A stretch of 64,000 bases of DNA from Erysipelotrichaceae bacterium (GTDB lineage Bacteria > Bacillota_I > Bacilli_A > RFN20 > CAG-449), in NCBI GenBank assembly GCA_015059095.1, contig SVBA01000001.1:100463-164462 (forward strand). Direction: 5' to 3'. The notes under the pieces were generated by a model. The model saw nothing but the letters and a program-made list of their open reading frames with translations, was not told the DNA's origin and did not search any database. Below are positions 8,350 to 17,098 of the stretch, piece after piece. Position 1 is the stretch's first letter; each line of letters begins with the position of its first letter. The translations under genes were made by a program, and so were the position numbers.

Positions 8350-8760
8350 ATGGAGTTGATAAATCAGTTTCAAGGGTTTATTGGGTCAATAGGATTTGGC
8401 TTTTTCTTTTTTATGATATTTCATCCGATATATAAAATGTTTAAAAAGGCCACGTTTTTTATTAAAATTCCATCATTTTTAATAACATTTATGCTTTCTG
8501 CGTATTTATATTTTTTATTTTTAGTCAAATATACTTTTGGAATAATGAGTATTTTTTATCCTCTTTCTATTTTTATAGGAATTTGTTTTTATTATTGTTT
8601 TTATTTTGAAAGTTTTAATTGTTTATATGACAAAACATTATTAAAAATACAAAAGGTAATTAAATTGAAAATAGAAAAGCGTTTTGATATAATAATTAAC
8701 AAGATAGGAAGGAAAAAGAAATATGTCAAAACTAGCGAAAGTAAAAAACAGAATGATTAG
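8350..8760 (+). CDS. yabQ: YabQ-like spore cortex biosynthesis membrane protein
   Basis: The 136-residue protein has four or so hydrophobic segments (GFIGSIGFGFFFFMIFHPIY, FLITFMLSAYLYFLFLVKY, then IFYPLSIFIGICFYYCFYF) and a basic C-terminal tail. Size, topology and position between yabP and divIC identify it as YabQ, which in Bacillus is a mother-cell membrane protein needed for spore cortex formation. Sequence motifs alone would be weak; context carries the call. No clear ribosome-binding site precedes the ATG, which sits two bases after the yabP stop, so coupling is likely. Its last 38 bases overlap divIC. The stop is TAG. Confidence 0.78.
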   Translation: MELINQFQGFIGSIGFGFFFFMIFHPIYKMFKKATFFIKIPSFLITFMLSAYLYFLFLVKYTFGIMSIFYPLSIFIGICFYYCFYFESFNCLYDKTLLKIQKVIKLKIEKRFDIIINKIGRKKKYVKTSESKKQND

Positions 8761-8995
8761 TATTGTTTGCATTGTATTTTTTTCTTTGGGCGCTGTTTTA
8801 TTGACGCTAGTTAGTATTAAATTAATTAATGAATATAACACTCATCAAGAATTATTAGATAAAAGAGACGAACTTCTTGAAGAAAAAGAATATCAAGATA
8901 ATTTACCAACAGACGAAGATTATTATACAGTTTATGTAAAAGATAATTATTCGATTTATGATACAGAAGATACAATATTTGTATTCACTAAATAA
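8723..8995 (+). CDS. divIC: Septum formation initiator DivIC/FtsB-like
   Basis: A 90-residue bitopic membrane protein: a short basic cytoplasmic tail (MSKLAKVKNRM), one membrane span (about residues 12-33, ISIVCIVFFSLGAVLLTLVS), then an extracytoplasmic helix (NTHQELLDKRDELLEEKEYQ) of coiled-coil type. It ends in the short beta-rich segment DEDYYTVYVKDNYSIYD that is typical of DivIC. DivIC works with DivIB and FtsL at the division septum. The start, preceded by AGGAAGGAAAAAG, lies inside yabQ in another frame, overlapping 38 bases. Position after yabQ matches Bacillus. A strong terminator follows. Confidence 0.85.
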   Translation: MSKLAKVKNRMISIVCIVFFSLGAVLLTLVSIKLINEYNTHQELLDKRDELLEEKEYQDNLPTDEDYYTVYVKDNYSIYDTEDTIFVFTK

Positions 8996-9003
8996 ATTTT
9001 AAT

Positions 9004-9028
9004 GGTCGACAGAGTTCGACCTTTTTTA
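9004..9028 (+). terminator. Rho-independent terminator after divIC
   Basis: The stem GGTCGA (9004-9009) and TCGACC (9016-9021) is followed by a run of six T. It closes the spoVT-divIC operon. Confidence 0.85.
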
Positions 9029-9069
9029 TTTTTGATATGTTATATACTCTAATATGAAGGAGATAACGT

Positions 9070-10995
9070 ATGGAAAAAATAAATTTGTTAATTAAAGAGA
9101 GTTTCAGTAAAAAGCAGCTAATTATTAATTCAATTTTTATTATTGCTTCAATATTAATAGTTGGTCAAAATTCTGCTTTCATGTTTAATCCTTTTATCCT
9201 TGTTCTTCTTTGTGTTTCATACGCTTTCTCTTTCTTTACTTTTTTATTTTCAGGGATAGTAGGAATCATTACAGCTTTTATTATTAATGAGATTTATGGA
9301 ATAGAGCTTATTTTATTATTAGTAATCATAATGATTTTTTATTTTGTTTCACTAATTTTTAATGGAAAAAGATTAAGAATTTATGTCCCTTGTATATTAT
9401 CTAATATATGCGTATTTTTTATATATTTATTTTCGTCAAAACCTTCGTTTTATGCGATAAACTCCCTTGTTTTATTGTTAATTAGTCTTAGCTTGTCTAT
9501 TATTTTTTTAAGTAGTATAGATAAGCATAAGCACAAAGAAGAAGTAGGAAAAATAGAACTTGCTCTTGTCCTTAGTTTTATAACGACTTTATTTATCTCA
9601 ATCTCTTCTTTTTCTTTTGTATGGATGATTATTGTCTTTATTATTTTGATTAAAATGAATAAATTGGAGCTTACCATGATTACTTCTTTTGCATCTTTTT
9701 TGCTTTTTTATTTGTTTTCTAATACGCCTTTAACCTTATTAATAACTATCTATCTTTCTATTTTCTTTATAACAATAATAAGGAGCAAATTTAATTACTT
9801 TTTCTTTGTTCCTTTTGTTTCGTTGTTTATGATGTCGATTAATGAATCTTTTTATTTAGATCAAATATATTATCAGGTAATTGTAGGTTATTTAATAGGT
9901 GTGTTATTCCCTAGTCAATTTATAGACAAATTGAGAACTATAATTGATTATTCTACTGCAGATAGTTTGAAGGATATAGTTGATTATCAAAATAAAAAGT
10001 TTCTTGAGATATCTAACCTATGTACCCTCCTAATGGACGATCGTTTTGATAGTGTAGATGATTTAGATATTCAATTAGAAAGATTAATAAAAAAAGATGT
10101 ATGTAAAAAGTGTTCTAATAGTAATTGTTCTTTAAATTTGAAAAAATATTTAACTGGATATTTATCAAATTCAGAAAAAAAAGAAATTGTCGATAATTGT
10201 CTTTACCCGTATCAAATACAAAAAGAAATAAATAATTCAAACAAAAGGATCGTTGAATATTCAGAAAGAGAACAAAAAAGTGTAGAATCAAGGAAAATAA
10301 TGAACAATGCTTATCAAATTATAAAAAAATATATCGAGATAGCTCCTACTGTTCCAAAAAAGACTAAAAATTATAATATCGATGTATCGAAATTAACAAA
10401 AGAAGCATCTTCATCGCCCAATGGTGATTCTTGTGAAGTCTATGATGATAATTATCACACTATAATGGCGTTATCAGATGGAATGGGACATACTTCTAAA
10501 TCTAGAGATATATCTGAATATTTAATAGAATTAGTAAATTACTTATATTTAATATCTAATAAAACAGATGATGCAATAGAATCTTCCAATCAAATTCTAT
10601 TAGCGAAAACGTATGAAGAAGTTTATGCTACTCTTGATTTTTGTGAATTTGACTTAGAAAAAGGAAAGGCTTCTATATATAAAGCAGGTTCTTTTCCTAC
10701 TTATTTAATTAGAAATAAACAGGTTAAAGAAATATCTACTAAATTACCTCCTCTAGGAATAATAAATAATATTAAAATAGTTCCAGATGAAATAGAATTA
10801 AAACACAATGATATTTTATTGTTTTTGACAGATGGCTTTGGAGAAAACGTTCGAGAAACAATTGAAAAATATGTTCAAAAATCGTCATTTTTACCAATAA
10901 ATAATTATGTTAAGTTTCTATTTAAGAAATTAAATGAAAATGTGAAGACAGAAGATGATCAAACTTTGATAGGAATAAAAATAAGTAAGAGTTAA
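9070..10995 (+). CDS. spoIIE: Stage II sporulation protein E-like membrane PP2C phosphatase
   Basis: A 641-residue protein with about ten hydrophobic segments in the first 290 residues, a central helical region with a small cysteine cluster (CKKCSNSNCS), and a C-terminal PP2C-type phosphatase domain. In that domain, metal-binding aspartates are visible in GDSCEVYDD and ALSDGMGH, and later in LFLTDGFGE. SpoIIE dephosphorylates SpoIIAA to activate sigma-F and also acts at the polar septum. Bacillus SpoIIE is about 827 residues, so this one is short, mainly in the central region. The location between divIC and tilS is the Bacillus order. The ATG is preceded by GAAGGAGATA. Confidence 0.87.
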   Translation: MEKINLLIKESFSKKQLIINSIFIIASILIVGQNSAFMFNPFILVLLCVSYAFSFFTFLFSGIVGIITAFIINEIYGIELILLLVIIMIFYFVSLIFNGKRLRIYVPCILSNICVFFIYLFSSKPSFYAINSLVLLLISLSLSIIFLSSIDKHKHKEEVGKIELALVLSFITTLFISISSFSFVWMIIVFIILIKMNKLELTMITSFASFLLFYLFSNTPLTLLITIYLSIFFITIIRSKFNYFFFVPFVSLFMMSINESFYLDQIYYQVIVGYLIGVLFPSQFIDKLRTIIDYSTADSLKDIVDYQNKKFLEISNLCTLLMDDRFDSVDDLDIQLERLIKKDVCKKCSNSNCSLNLKKYLTGYLSNSEKKEIVDNCLYPYQIQKEINNSNKRIVEYSEREQKSVESRKIMNNAYQIIKKYIEIAPTVPKKTKNYNIDVSKLTKEASSSPNGDSCEVYDDNYHTIMALSDGMGHTSKSRDISEYLIELVNYLYLISNKTDDAIESSNQILLAKTYEEVYATLDFCEFDLEKGKASIYKAGSFPTYLIRNKQVKEISTKLPPLGIINNIKIVPDEIELKHNDILLFLTDGFGENVRETIEKYVQKSSFLPINNYVKFLFKKLNENVKTEDDQTLIGIKISKS

Positions 10996-11051
10996 TGATT
11001 AATTAATAATTTTATTATATAATACCTATTGTCAACATTAGGGGGACAACA

Positions 11052-12287
11052 GTGAAAAAAGAATTTAATTACGATAAAAATAAAGTATATGTTATTGGAG
11101 TATCGGGTGGACCAGATTCGATGGCGCTTTTACATATGCTTATAAAACAAAAGTATAATCTAATTGTTTGTAATGTTAATTACAATACAAGAAAAGAAAG
11201 TTCGTTAGAACAAGAAATGGTAAAAAAATATTGTTTAGAAAGAAGCATTACTTTTGAAGGAATCAGTGTCAATTATTCTAAACTAGAAGGAAACTTTGAG
11301 GCGTGGGCAAGAGATATTAGATATCAATTTTTCAAAGAAACATTAGAAAAATATAATGCAGATGCATTGATGGTAGCACACCATAAAGATGATTTACTAG
11401 AAACATATTTAATTCAAAAGCAAAGAAGAAATATCACAAAGTATTTCGGATTAAAAAAAGAGACTTTTTTGCTAAAAACTAAAGTTATTAGACCTTTATT
11501 AGATTACTATAAAGAAGAATTGTTAGATTATTGTAATAAAAATAATATTCCTTATTCAATTGATTCAACAAATTTAGAAAATGATCATTTAAGAAATAAA
11601 ATTAGGAATCAAGTTTTGGCGTTTTATTCAAAAGAAGATAAAGAAAAATTGTTGATGATAATTAATAAAGAAAACATCAAAAGAATGAATAATTTAGAAA
11701 GTATAAAAAAGTTTTTATGTCTAGATAAAATTTCTATTGATGAATTTAATAATTTAGAAGATATCGAAAAAAAATTATTAATTCATGATCTTATTGTACA
11801 AAAATGTCCTGATATGATTAATAGAGTATCTTTGTATAGAATTAATGAATGTATAAAACTATTGAAAAGTGATAAACCAAATGTATTTATCAAAATTAGT
11901 GGGACATACTATTTTATTAGAGAATATAATTTCTTCTATGTAGATAAATTAGATAATGAAGAAGATTTTGAATATATTATGAAAGAACCTTCTTATCTAG
12001 ATACAAAGGAATTTAGTTGTGATTTTAGAATAGATACATCTTATTTAAAAATAACCAAAGATTCATATCCTCTAACTTTTAGAAATATCAAAGAAAAAGA
12101 TGTTGTAAAAATCGGAGAAATTACTAAAAAAGTTAATAGACTATTAATCGATGAAAAAGTACCTTTGAATAAAAGAAAAAAGTATCCTGTTGTTGTTGAT
12201 AAAAACAATAAAATTGTTTATATTCCCTTATATCGTTCTCAAATTCAAAAAAGTATAGCAAATAAACTTATGTTTGTGCTAAAATAA
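11052..12287 (+). CDS. tilS: tRNA(Ile)-lysidine synthase
   Basis: A 411-residue TilS. The ATP-pyrophosphatase loop VSGGPDSM is at about residues 17-24, followed by the HHKDDLLETYL block, and a C-terminal TilS domain is present near the end. It converts cytidine to lysidine at position 34 of the tRNA that reads AUA, an essential modification in most bacteria. The start is GTG, chosen because it follows the only ribosome-binding site (AGGGGGA) and places the loop correctly. The gene order spoIIE-tilS-ftsH is Bacilli-like, but the usual hpt gene between tilS and ftsH is missing. Confidence 0.95.
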   Translation: MKKEFNYDKNKVYVIGVSGGPDSMALLHMLIKQKYNLIVCNVNYNTRKESSLEQEMVKKYCLERSITFEGISVNYSKLEGNFEAWARDIRYQFFKETLEKYNADALMVAHHKDDLLETYLIQKQRRNITKYFGLKKETFLLKTKVIRPLLDYYKEELLDYCNKNNIPYSIDSTNLENDHLRNKIRNQVLAFYSKEDKEKLLMIINKENIKRMNNLESIKKFLCLDKISIDEFNNLEDIEKKLLIHDLIVQKCPDMINRVSLYRINECIKLLKSDKPNVFIKISGTYYFIREYNFFYVDKLDNEEDFEYIMKEPSYLDTKEFSCDFRIDTSYLKITKDSYPLTFRNIKEKDVVKIGEITKKVNRLLIDEKVPLNKRKKYPVVVDKNNKIVYIPLYRSQIQKSIANKLMFVLK

Positions 12288-12297
12288 GCATTACAGG

Positions 12298-12319
12298 TTT
12301 GATAATCATAATTATCAAA
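12298..12319 (+). promoter_or_regulatory. Inverted repeat in the ftsH leader
   Basis: TTTGATAAT and ATTATCAAA form a perfect 9-base stem with a CATA loop, ending just before the AAAGGAGG ribosome-binding site of ftsH. No T run follows, so it is not a normal terminator. It could be a leader hairpin or an operator for a dimeric repressor. Confidence 0.45.
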
Positions 12320-12340
12320 TAGTAAAGGAGGTAACAATTA

Positions 12341-14425
12341 ATGAATAAAAGAAAAAATTCGTGGATAAGTTATGTTGCTCCATATTTAATTATCTTGTTA
12401 ATAATTTTAGGAGTTTCGTTCCTATTTGGTGGGAACCATTCTTCTAAATGGAATTATACTGCTGGTGATATTGTTACAGGTAGTAGTGATGAAACAATTA
12501 AAGATAATGCAGAAGAATCTGTATTATGGACGGATAACATCCAAACATTAGTTATTGAATATAATAATGGAAACTTTATTGATGTTAGTGGTACAGTGAA
12601 AAAACTTGATAGTAATGGTAAAGAAGTTAATTATGCTTATTCTGTAAGACTTCCAAGTGATGAACATACAGAAAACATTTTATCTTATATCGTTTCAAAT
12701 AGAACTGTAACATTAGACAATGGTAGTGTTGCTCAATATTATACAAGCAGCAATTTCCAAATCGTTGATCCAAACCAAGGCAATTTCTGGAGCGACGTTT
12801 TCCCTATTATTTTAATTTCTGTAGTAGGAATTGGGGTATTAGTGTTCTTAGTTACAAGAATGAGTGGAGCTGTTTCTAAATCAAATTCTCAAGCAATGGA
12901 TTTCAATAAATCTAGAGCAAGAAGAGAAGATGGCTCATCAGTTAGATTTGATGATGTAGCAGGTTGCGATGAAGAAAAAGAAGAAATGAAAGAACTTGTA
13001 GATTATTTAAAGAATCCACAAAAATATGCTTTAGCAGGCGCTAAATTACCAAAAGGTGTATTATTAGTAGGTCCTCCAGGAACAGGTAAAACCTTATTGG
13101 CTAAAGCAGTAGCTGGTGAAGCTAAAGTTCCATTCTACTCTATTTCTGGTTCTGACTTTGTTGAAATGTTTGTTGGTGTTGGTGCAGGTAGAGTTAGAGA
13201 TATGTTTAAAAAAGCAAAACAAACTGCTCCTTGTATCGTATTCATCGATGAAATCGATGCAGTAGGTAGACAAAGAGGTGCTGGATTAGGTGGAGGTAAC
13301 GATGAACGTGAACAAACACTTAACCAATTATTAGTTGAAATGGATGGTTTTGCTGATAATGTTGGTATTATTGTTATTGCTGCTACAAACCGTTCTGACG
13401 TATTAGACCCTGCTTTAATGAGAGCGGGCAGATTTGATAGACAAATCACTGTTGGATTACCAGATAAAGTTGGTAGAGAAGAAATCTTAAAAGTACATGC
13501 TCGTAATAAGAAATTTGATGAAACTGTAAATTGGGCACAAGTTGCAAAAAGAACAGTTGGTTTCTCTGGAGCAGATTTAGCAAGTATCATTAATGATGCA
13601 GCAATCTTAACTGTTAGATTAAAGAAAGAAAAAATTTCAATTCAAGAGATTGATGAAGCTATTGATAGAAGAATTGCAGGTCCTGCAAAAAAATCAAAAC
13701 ATTTAACAGAACTTGAAAGAAAAACAGTAGCTTATCACGAAGCTGGTCATGCAATTATTGGTTTATTAGTACCAGAATCAGATAAAGTACAAAAGGTAAC
13801 TATCGTTCCTCGTGGTATGGCTGGAGGATATGTATTATCTACTCCAGAAGATGATAGATTCTTAATGACTAAGGGTGAATTAATTGCACGTATCACAGGT
13901 TTCTTGGGTGGTAGATCAAGTGAAGAAATTTTCTTCAATGATATTTCTACTGGTGCGAGCAACGATATTGAACAAGCCACTAGAATTGCTAGAGCAATGG
14001 TAGTTGAATATGGTATGTCATCTTTAGGTCCTATTCAATATGAATCTCATTCAGGATCAGTATTCTTAGGAAGAGATTATACTTCAAGTCAAAAGAATTT
14101 CTCTGGTGCAGTTGCAAATGAAATTGACAAAGAAGTTCGTAACATTGTTGAAACAGCACATGAAAATGCTAAAAAGATTATTTTAGAACATAGAGAAGAT
14201 GTTGAATTAATTGCAGAAGCATTATTAGAACACGAAACTCTAAATGGTGAAGAAATTGATTACTTATTAGCAAATAGAAAAATGCCAGATTACCGTAAAG
14301 AAACTCCAAATTATGGTAAGCCTGTAGAAGACAAAGTTGAGAAAAAGGAAGATAAAAATGACTCTCCTTTTGATCCAGTTATTGTTTTCCCTGATGAAAT
14401 AGGAGAAAATAAAGAAGAGGAATAA
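12341..14425 (+). CDS. ftsH: ATP-dependent zinc metalloprotease FtsH
   Basis: A 694-residue membrane AAA+ protease. Two membrane spans (about residues 12-30 and 148-168) flank an extracytoplasmic domain. The AAA module carries Walker A GPPGTGKT (about 245-252), Walker [12 protein letters not shown] and the SRH region. The zinc site HEAGH is at about 467-471. It degrades misfolded and short-lived membrane and cytosolic proteins. The C-terminal tail is acidic and lysine-rich. The stop codon forms the loop of the terminator stem. A strong AAAGGAGG site precedes the start. Confidence 0.97.
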   Translation: MNKRKNSWISYVAPYLIILLIILGVSFLFGGNHSSKWNYTAGDIVTGSSDETIKDNAEESVLWTDNIQTLVIEYNNGNFIDVSGTVKKLDSNGKEVNYAYSVRLPSDEHTENILSYIVSNRTVTLDNGSVAQYYTSSNFQIVDPNQGNFWSDVFPIILISVVGIGVLVFLVTRMSGAVSKSNSQAMDFNKSRARREDGSSVRFDDVAGCDEEKEEMKELVDYLKNPQKYALAGAKLPKGVLLVGPPGTGKTLLAKAVAGEAKVPFYSISGSDFVEMFVGVGAGRVRDMFKKAKQTAPCIVFIDEIDAVGRQRGAGLGGGNDEREQTLNQLLVEMDGFADNVGIIVIAATNRSDVLDPALMRAGRFDRQITVGLPDKVGREEILKVHARNKKFDETVNWAQVAKRTVGFSGADLASIINDAAILTVRLKKEKISIQEIDEAIDRRIAGPAKKSKHLTELERKTVAYHEAGHAIIGLLVPESDKVQKVTIVPRGMAGGYVLSTPEDDRFLMTKGELIARITGFLGGRSSEEIFFNDISTGASNDIEQATRIARAMVVEYGMSSLGPIQYESHSGSVFLGRDYTSSQKNFSGAVANEIDKEVRNIVETAHENAKKIILEHREDVELIAEALLEHETLNGEEIDYLLANRKMPDYRKETPNYGKPVEDKVEKKEDKNDSPFDPVIVFPDEIGENKEEE

Positions 14426-14440
14426 TTCCTCTTCTTTTTT
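14411..14440 (+). terminator. Rho-independent terminator overlapping the ftsH stop codon
   Basis: AAAGAAGAGGAA (14411-14422) pairs perfectly with TTCCTCTTCTTT (14426-14437); the TAA stop codon is the loop and a T run follows. The stem therefore encodes the last residues of FtsH. Confidence 0.8.
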
Positions 14441-14452
14441 GAGTAATTATTT

Positions 14453-15439
14453 ATGAAGTTAAAAGTAGGAAATATAGAACTAAAAAACAATATTATTCTT
14501 GCGCCTATGGCAGGAATTACTAATTTAGCTTATCGCAAGATGCTAAAGTCTTTTGGTTGTGGCTTAGTTGTTTCTGAAATGATTTCTGATTTTGCTCTTA
14601 TTTATGGAAATAAAGAAACTTTAAAAATGATAGAAACTTGTAATGAAGAACATCCTTTAGCAATTCAACTTTTTGGTGGATCTAAAGATAGTTTACTAAG
14701 AGGAGCAAAAATCCTATTAGAAAAAGGAAATTTTGAAATTCTAGATATTAATTTAGGATGTCCTGTTCCTAAAGTTGTAAAGGAAAACGCGGGTTCTAGT
14801 TGGTTAAAAGAAGAAAGACAAGATGAACTTTATGATACGATTAAATCGATTGTAGAAATTTCTTCGAAACCAGTAAGTGTTAAAATTAGACTTGGTTGGG
14901 ATGAAAGTTCTATTAATGTAGTTAATACTTGTAAACTATTAGAAAAAGCCGGTGTTTCTATGATTACAATTCATGGTAGAACCAGATCTCAATATTATCT
15001 AGGTAAGGCTGATTATGAATATATTAGACTTGCTAAAGAAGCGGTGAAGATTCCAATTATTGCTAATGGAGATATCGATAGTTTAGAAAAAGCCATTGAA
15101 GTATTAGAATATACTAAAGCAGATGGATTAATGCTTGGAAGAGGGGCGTTAGGAAATCCTAAATTGGTGACGCAAATTGTAGAATATTTGGAATCAGGAA
15201 AAATTATTAAAAAACCAACAAAAGAAGAACAAATTGAATATTTACAAAGACATTTTGATGAATTATATGCTTTAAAAGGAGAACATAAAGCTTTTTCTGA
15301 AATGAGAGGACTATCTTCTCATTATTTAAAAGGTATAGCAGGAATGAAACAGTTTAAAGTAAAGTTTACTCAGATGAAATCAAAAGAAGAATTTTATCAA
15401 ATTATTGATGAAATAAAGAAACAAAGAGGCATATTATAG
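14453..15439 (+). CDS. dus: tRNA-dihydrouridine synthase (DusB/NifR3 type)
   Basis: A 328-residue FMN-dependent TIM-barrel enzyme. Signatures are APMAGITNLAYR near the N terminus, the catalytic-cysteine motif DINLGCPVPKV at about residue 100, VKIRLGWD, ITIHGRTRSQYYLGKADYE and GLMLGRGALGNP. It reduces uridines in the D loop of tRNA. It lies 27 bases after ftsH, beyond that gene's terminator, with only a weak ribosome-binding site, so its expression may depend on partial read-through. It precedes lysS as in Bacillus. The stop is TAG. Confidence 0.94.
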   Translation: MKLKVGNIELKNNIILAPMAGITNLAYRKMLKSFGCGLVVSEMISDFALIYGNKETLKMIETCNEEHPLAIQLFGGSKDSLLRGAKILLEKGNFEILDINLGCPVPKVVKENAGSSWLKEERQDELYDTIKSIVEISSKPVSVKIRLGWDESSINVVNTCKLLEKAGVSMITIHGRTRSQYYLGKADYEYIRLAKEAVKIPIIANGDIDSLEKAIEVLEYTKADGLMLGRGALGNPKLVTQIVEYLESGKIIKKPTKEEQIEYLQRHFDELYALKGEHKAFSEMRGLSSHYLKGIAGMKQFKVKFTQMKSKEEFYQIIDEIKKQRGIL

Positions 15440-15448
15440 TTGTTTAAA

Positions 15449-15478
15449 ATACTTAAATTATGTAAAATAATTAAGTAT
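15449..15478 (+). repeat. Inverted repeat between dus and lysS
   Basis: ATACTTAA (15449-15456) and TTAAGTAT (15471-15478) pair, and the AT-rich inner bases extend the stem. It ends some 25 bases before the lysS start. It could be a weak terminator, a leader hairpin or an operator; the sequence does not decide. Confidence 0.4.
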
Positions 15479-15503
15479 CCTTAAGAAAAACGGAGGAAAA
15501 TGT

Positions 15504-17003
15504 ATGGAAGAAAGATTAAATGATCAAGAGTTAGTAAGAAGACAAAAAGTAGAAAAATTAAAAGAATTGGGTATTGATCCTTTTGGTCAAGCTTATGAAA
15601 GAACTCATTATTCAACAGATATTAAAGAACTAGTCAAAGGAAAAACAAATGAAGAAGTAGAAGCTTTAGAATTACATGTTTCTATCGCAGGTAGAATTAT
15701 GTTTATTCGTAAGATGGGTAAAGCGAGTTTCTTCTCTATTCAAGATTTAAAAGGTAAACAACAAGTTTATATTTCAATCAATGATTTAGGCGAAGAAAAA
15801 TACGATTTATTCAAAATGGCAGACGTAGGCGACATTGTTGGTGTTAAAGGTAAAGTTATGTTGACTAGAACTGGTGAACCAACAGTTAAATGTTTAGAAT
15901 ATACTCACTTAACAAAAGCATTAAGACCACTACCAGAAAAATTCCACGGTTTAACAGATAAAGAAGAACGTTATAGAAGAAGATACGTTGACTTAATCAT
16001 GAATGAAGATGCTAAGAAAGTAGCAATTGCTAGACCTAGAATTATTAGAGCAATCCAAGAATATTGTGATAACTTAGGTTTTATTGAAGTAGAAACTCCT
16101 GTTTTACAAGCTATTCAAGGAGGAGCAACTGCTAGACCATTTATTACTCATCACAATACTTTAGATAAAGAATTCTATTTAAGAATTGCAACAGAATTAC
16201 CATTAAAGAGATTAATCGTTGGTGGATTAGAAAAAGTTTATGAAATTGGTAGATTATTCCGTAATGAAGGAATGGATTTAACTCATAATCCAGAATTTAC
16301 AACAATTGAATTATATGAAGCATATGGCGATTTATCTTCTATGATGAGAATCACTGAAGGTATGGTAAGACATGCGGCAGAAAAAGTAACAGGCAAAACT
16401 GAATTCTTAAATATCTTCAATCCAGAAGGAGAAAAAATCGACATTTCAAAACCATTTAGAAAAACAACAATGTGTGAAATGATTAAAGAAGAAACAGGTG
16501 TTGACTTTAAAGGTAATCATTATACTTTAGAAGAAGCCATTGAAATTGCAAAACAACACGAAGTAGAAGTAGAAAAACATTTTACTATCGGTCATATTAT
16601 CAATGCTTTCTTTGAAAAATATTGTGAAGATAAATTAATTCAACCAACATTCCTTTGTGGACATCCAGTTGAAATCTCTCCATTAACTAAAAAAGATCCT
16701 GAAGATCCAAGATTTGTTCAAAGATTTGAATTATTCATTGGTGGACATGAATTTGCTAATGCATATACAGAATTAAATGATCCAATCGATCAAAAACAAA
16801 GATTCTTAGATCAATTAAAAGAAAGAGATGCTGGTAATGATGAAGCTAATGAAATGGATGTTGACTTCGTTGAAGCTCTAGAATATGGTATGGCACCATG
16901 TGGCGGAGTTGGAATGGGTATCGATAGATTAGTAATGTTCTTAACTGAACAAGTTTCTATTAGAGAAGTATTATTATTCCCTCACATGAAAGATAGAGGT
17001 TAA
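15504..17003 (+). CDS. lysS: Lysyl-tRNA synthetase, class II
   Basis: A 499-residue class II enzyme. The N-terminal OB fold (about residues 55-150) binds the anticodon. The catalytic core shows motif 1 (GFIEVETPVLQ, then GATARPFITHHN), motif 2 (LFRNEGMDLTHNPEFT) and motif 3 (GMGIDRLVMFLT near the C terminus). It charges tRNA-Lys. The length is the usual bacterial size. A CGGAGGAAAATGT ribosome-binding site precedes the ATG, and a strong terminator follows. Gene order dus-lysS-clpC follows the Bacillus pattern. Confidence 0.98.
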   Translation: MEERLNDQELVRRQKVEKLKELGIDPFGQAYERTHYSTDIKELVKGKTNEEVEALELHVSIAGRIMFIRKMGKASFFSIQDLKGKQQVYISINDLGEEKYDLFKMADVGDIVGVKGKVMLTRTGEPTVKCLEYTHLTKALRPLPEKFHGLTDKEERYRRRYVDLIMNEDAKKVAIARPRIIRAIQEYCDNLGFIEVETPVLQAIQGGATARPFITHHNTLDKEFYLRIATELPLKRLIVGGLEKVYEIGRLFRNEGMDLTHNPEFTTIELYEAYGDLSSMMRITEGMVRHAAEKVTGKTEFLNIFNPEGEKIDISKPFRKTTMCEMIKEETGVDFKGNHYTLEEAIEIAKQHEVEVEKHFTIGHIINAFFEKYCEDKLIQPTFLCGHPVEISPLTKKDPEDPRFVQRFELFIGGHEFANAYTELNDPIDQKQRFLDQLKERDAGNDEANEMDVDFVEALEYGMAPCGGVGMGIDRLVMFLTEQVSIREVLLFPHMKDRG

Positions 17004-17010
17004 AAAAATA

Positions 17011-17033
17011 AACCAGGGCGACCTGGTTTTTTT
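17011..17033 (+). terminator. Rho-independent terminator after lysS
   Basis: AACCAGG (17011-17017) and CCTGGTT (17022-17028) form a 7-base stem with a GCGA loop and a T run. Confidence 0.9.
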
Positions 17034-17098
17034 GTATGAAAAAAAGAAATTTGTCAATACTTCTTTCTAAGAGACATAGAATATAGAAAGGAGATATT

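Noticed and set aside
11032..11051. Hairpin TTGTC/GACAA around the tilS ribosome-binding site
   Set aside because: Only five pairs with a long loop; likely chance in AT-rich DNA.
13135..13590. Long open frame on the minus strand inside ftsH
   Set aside because: It mirrors the conserved AAA domain in the opposite frame, has no ribosome-binding site, and ftsH is certain.
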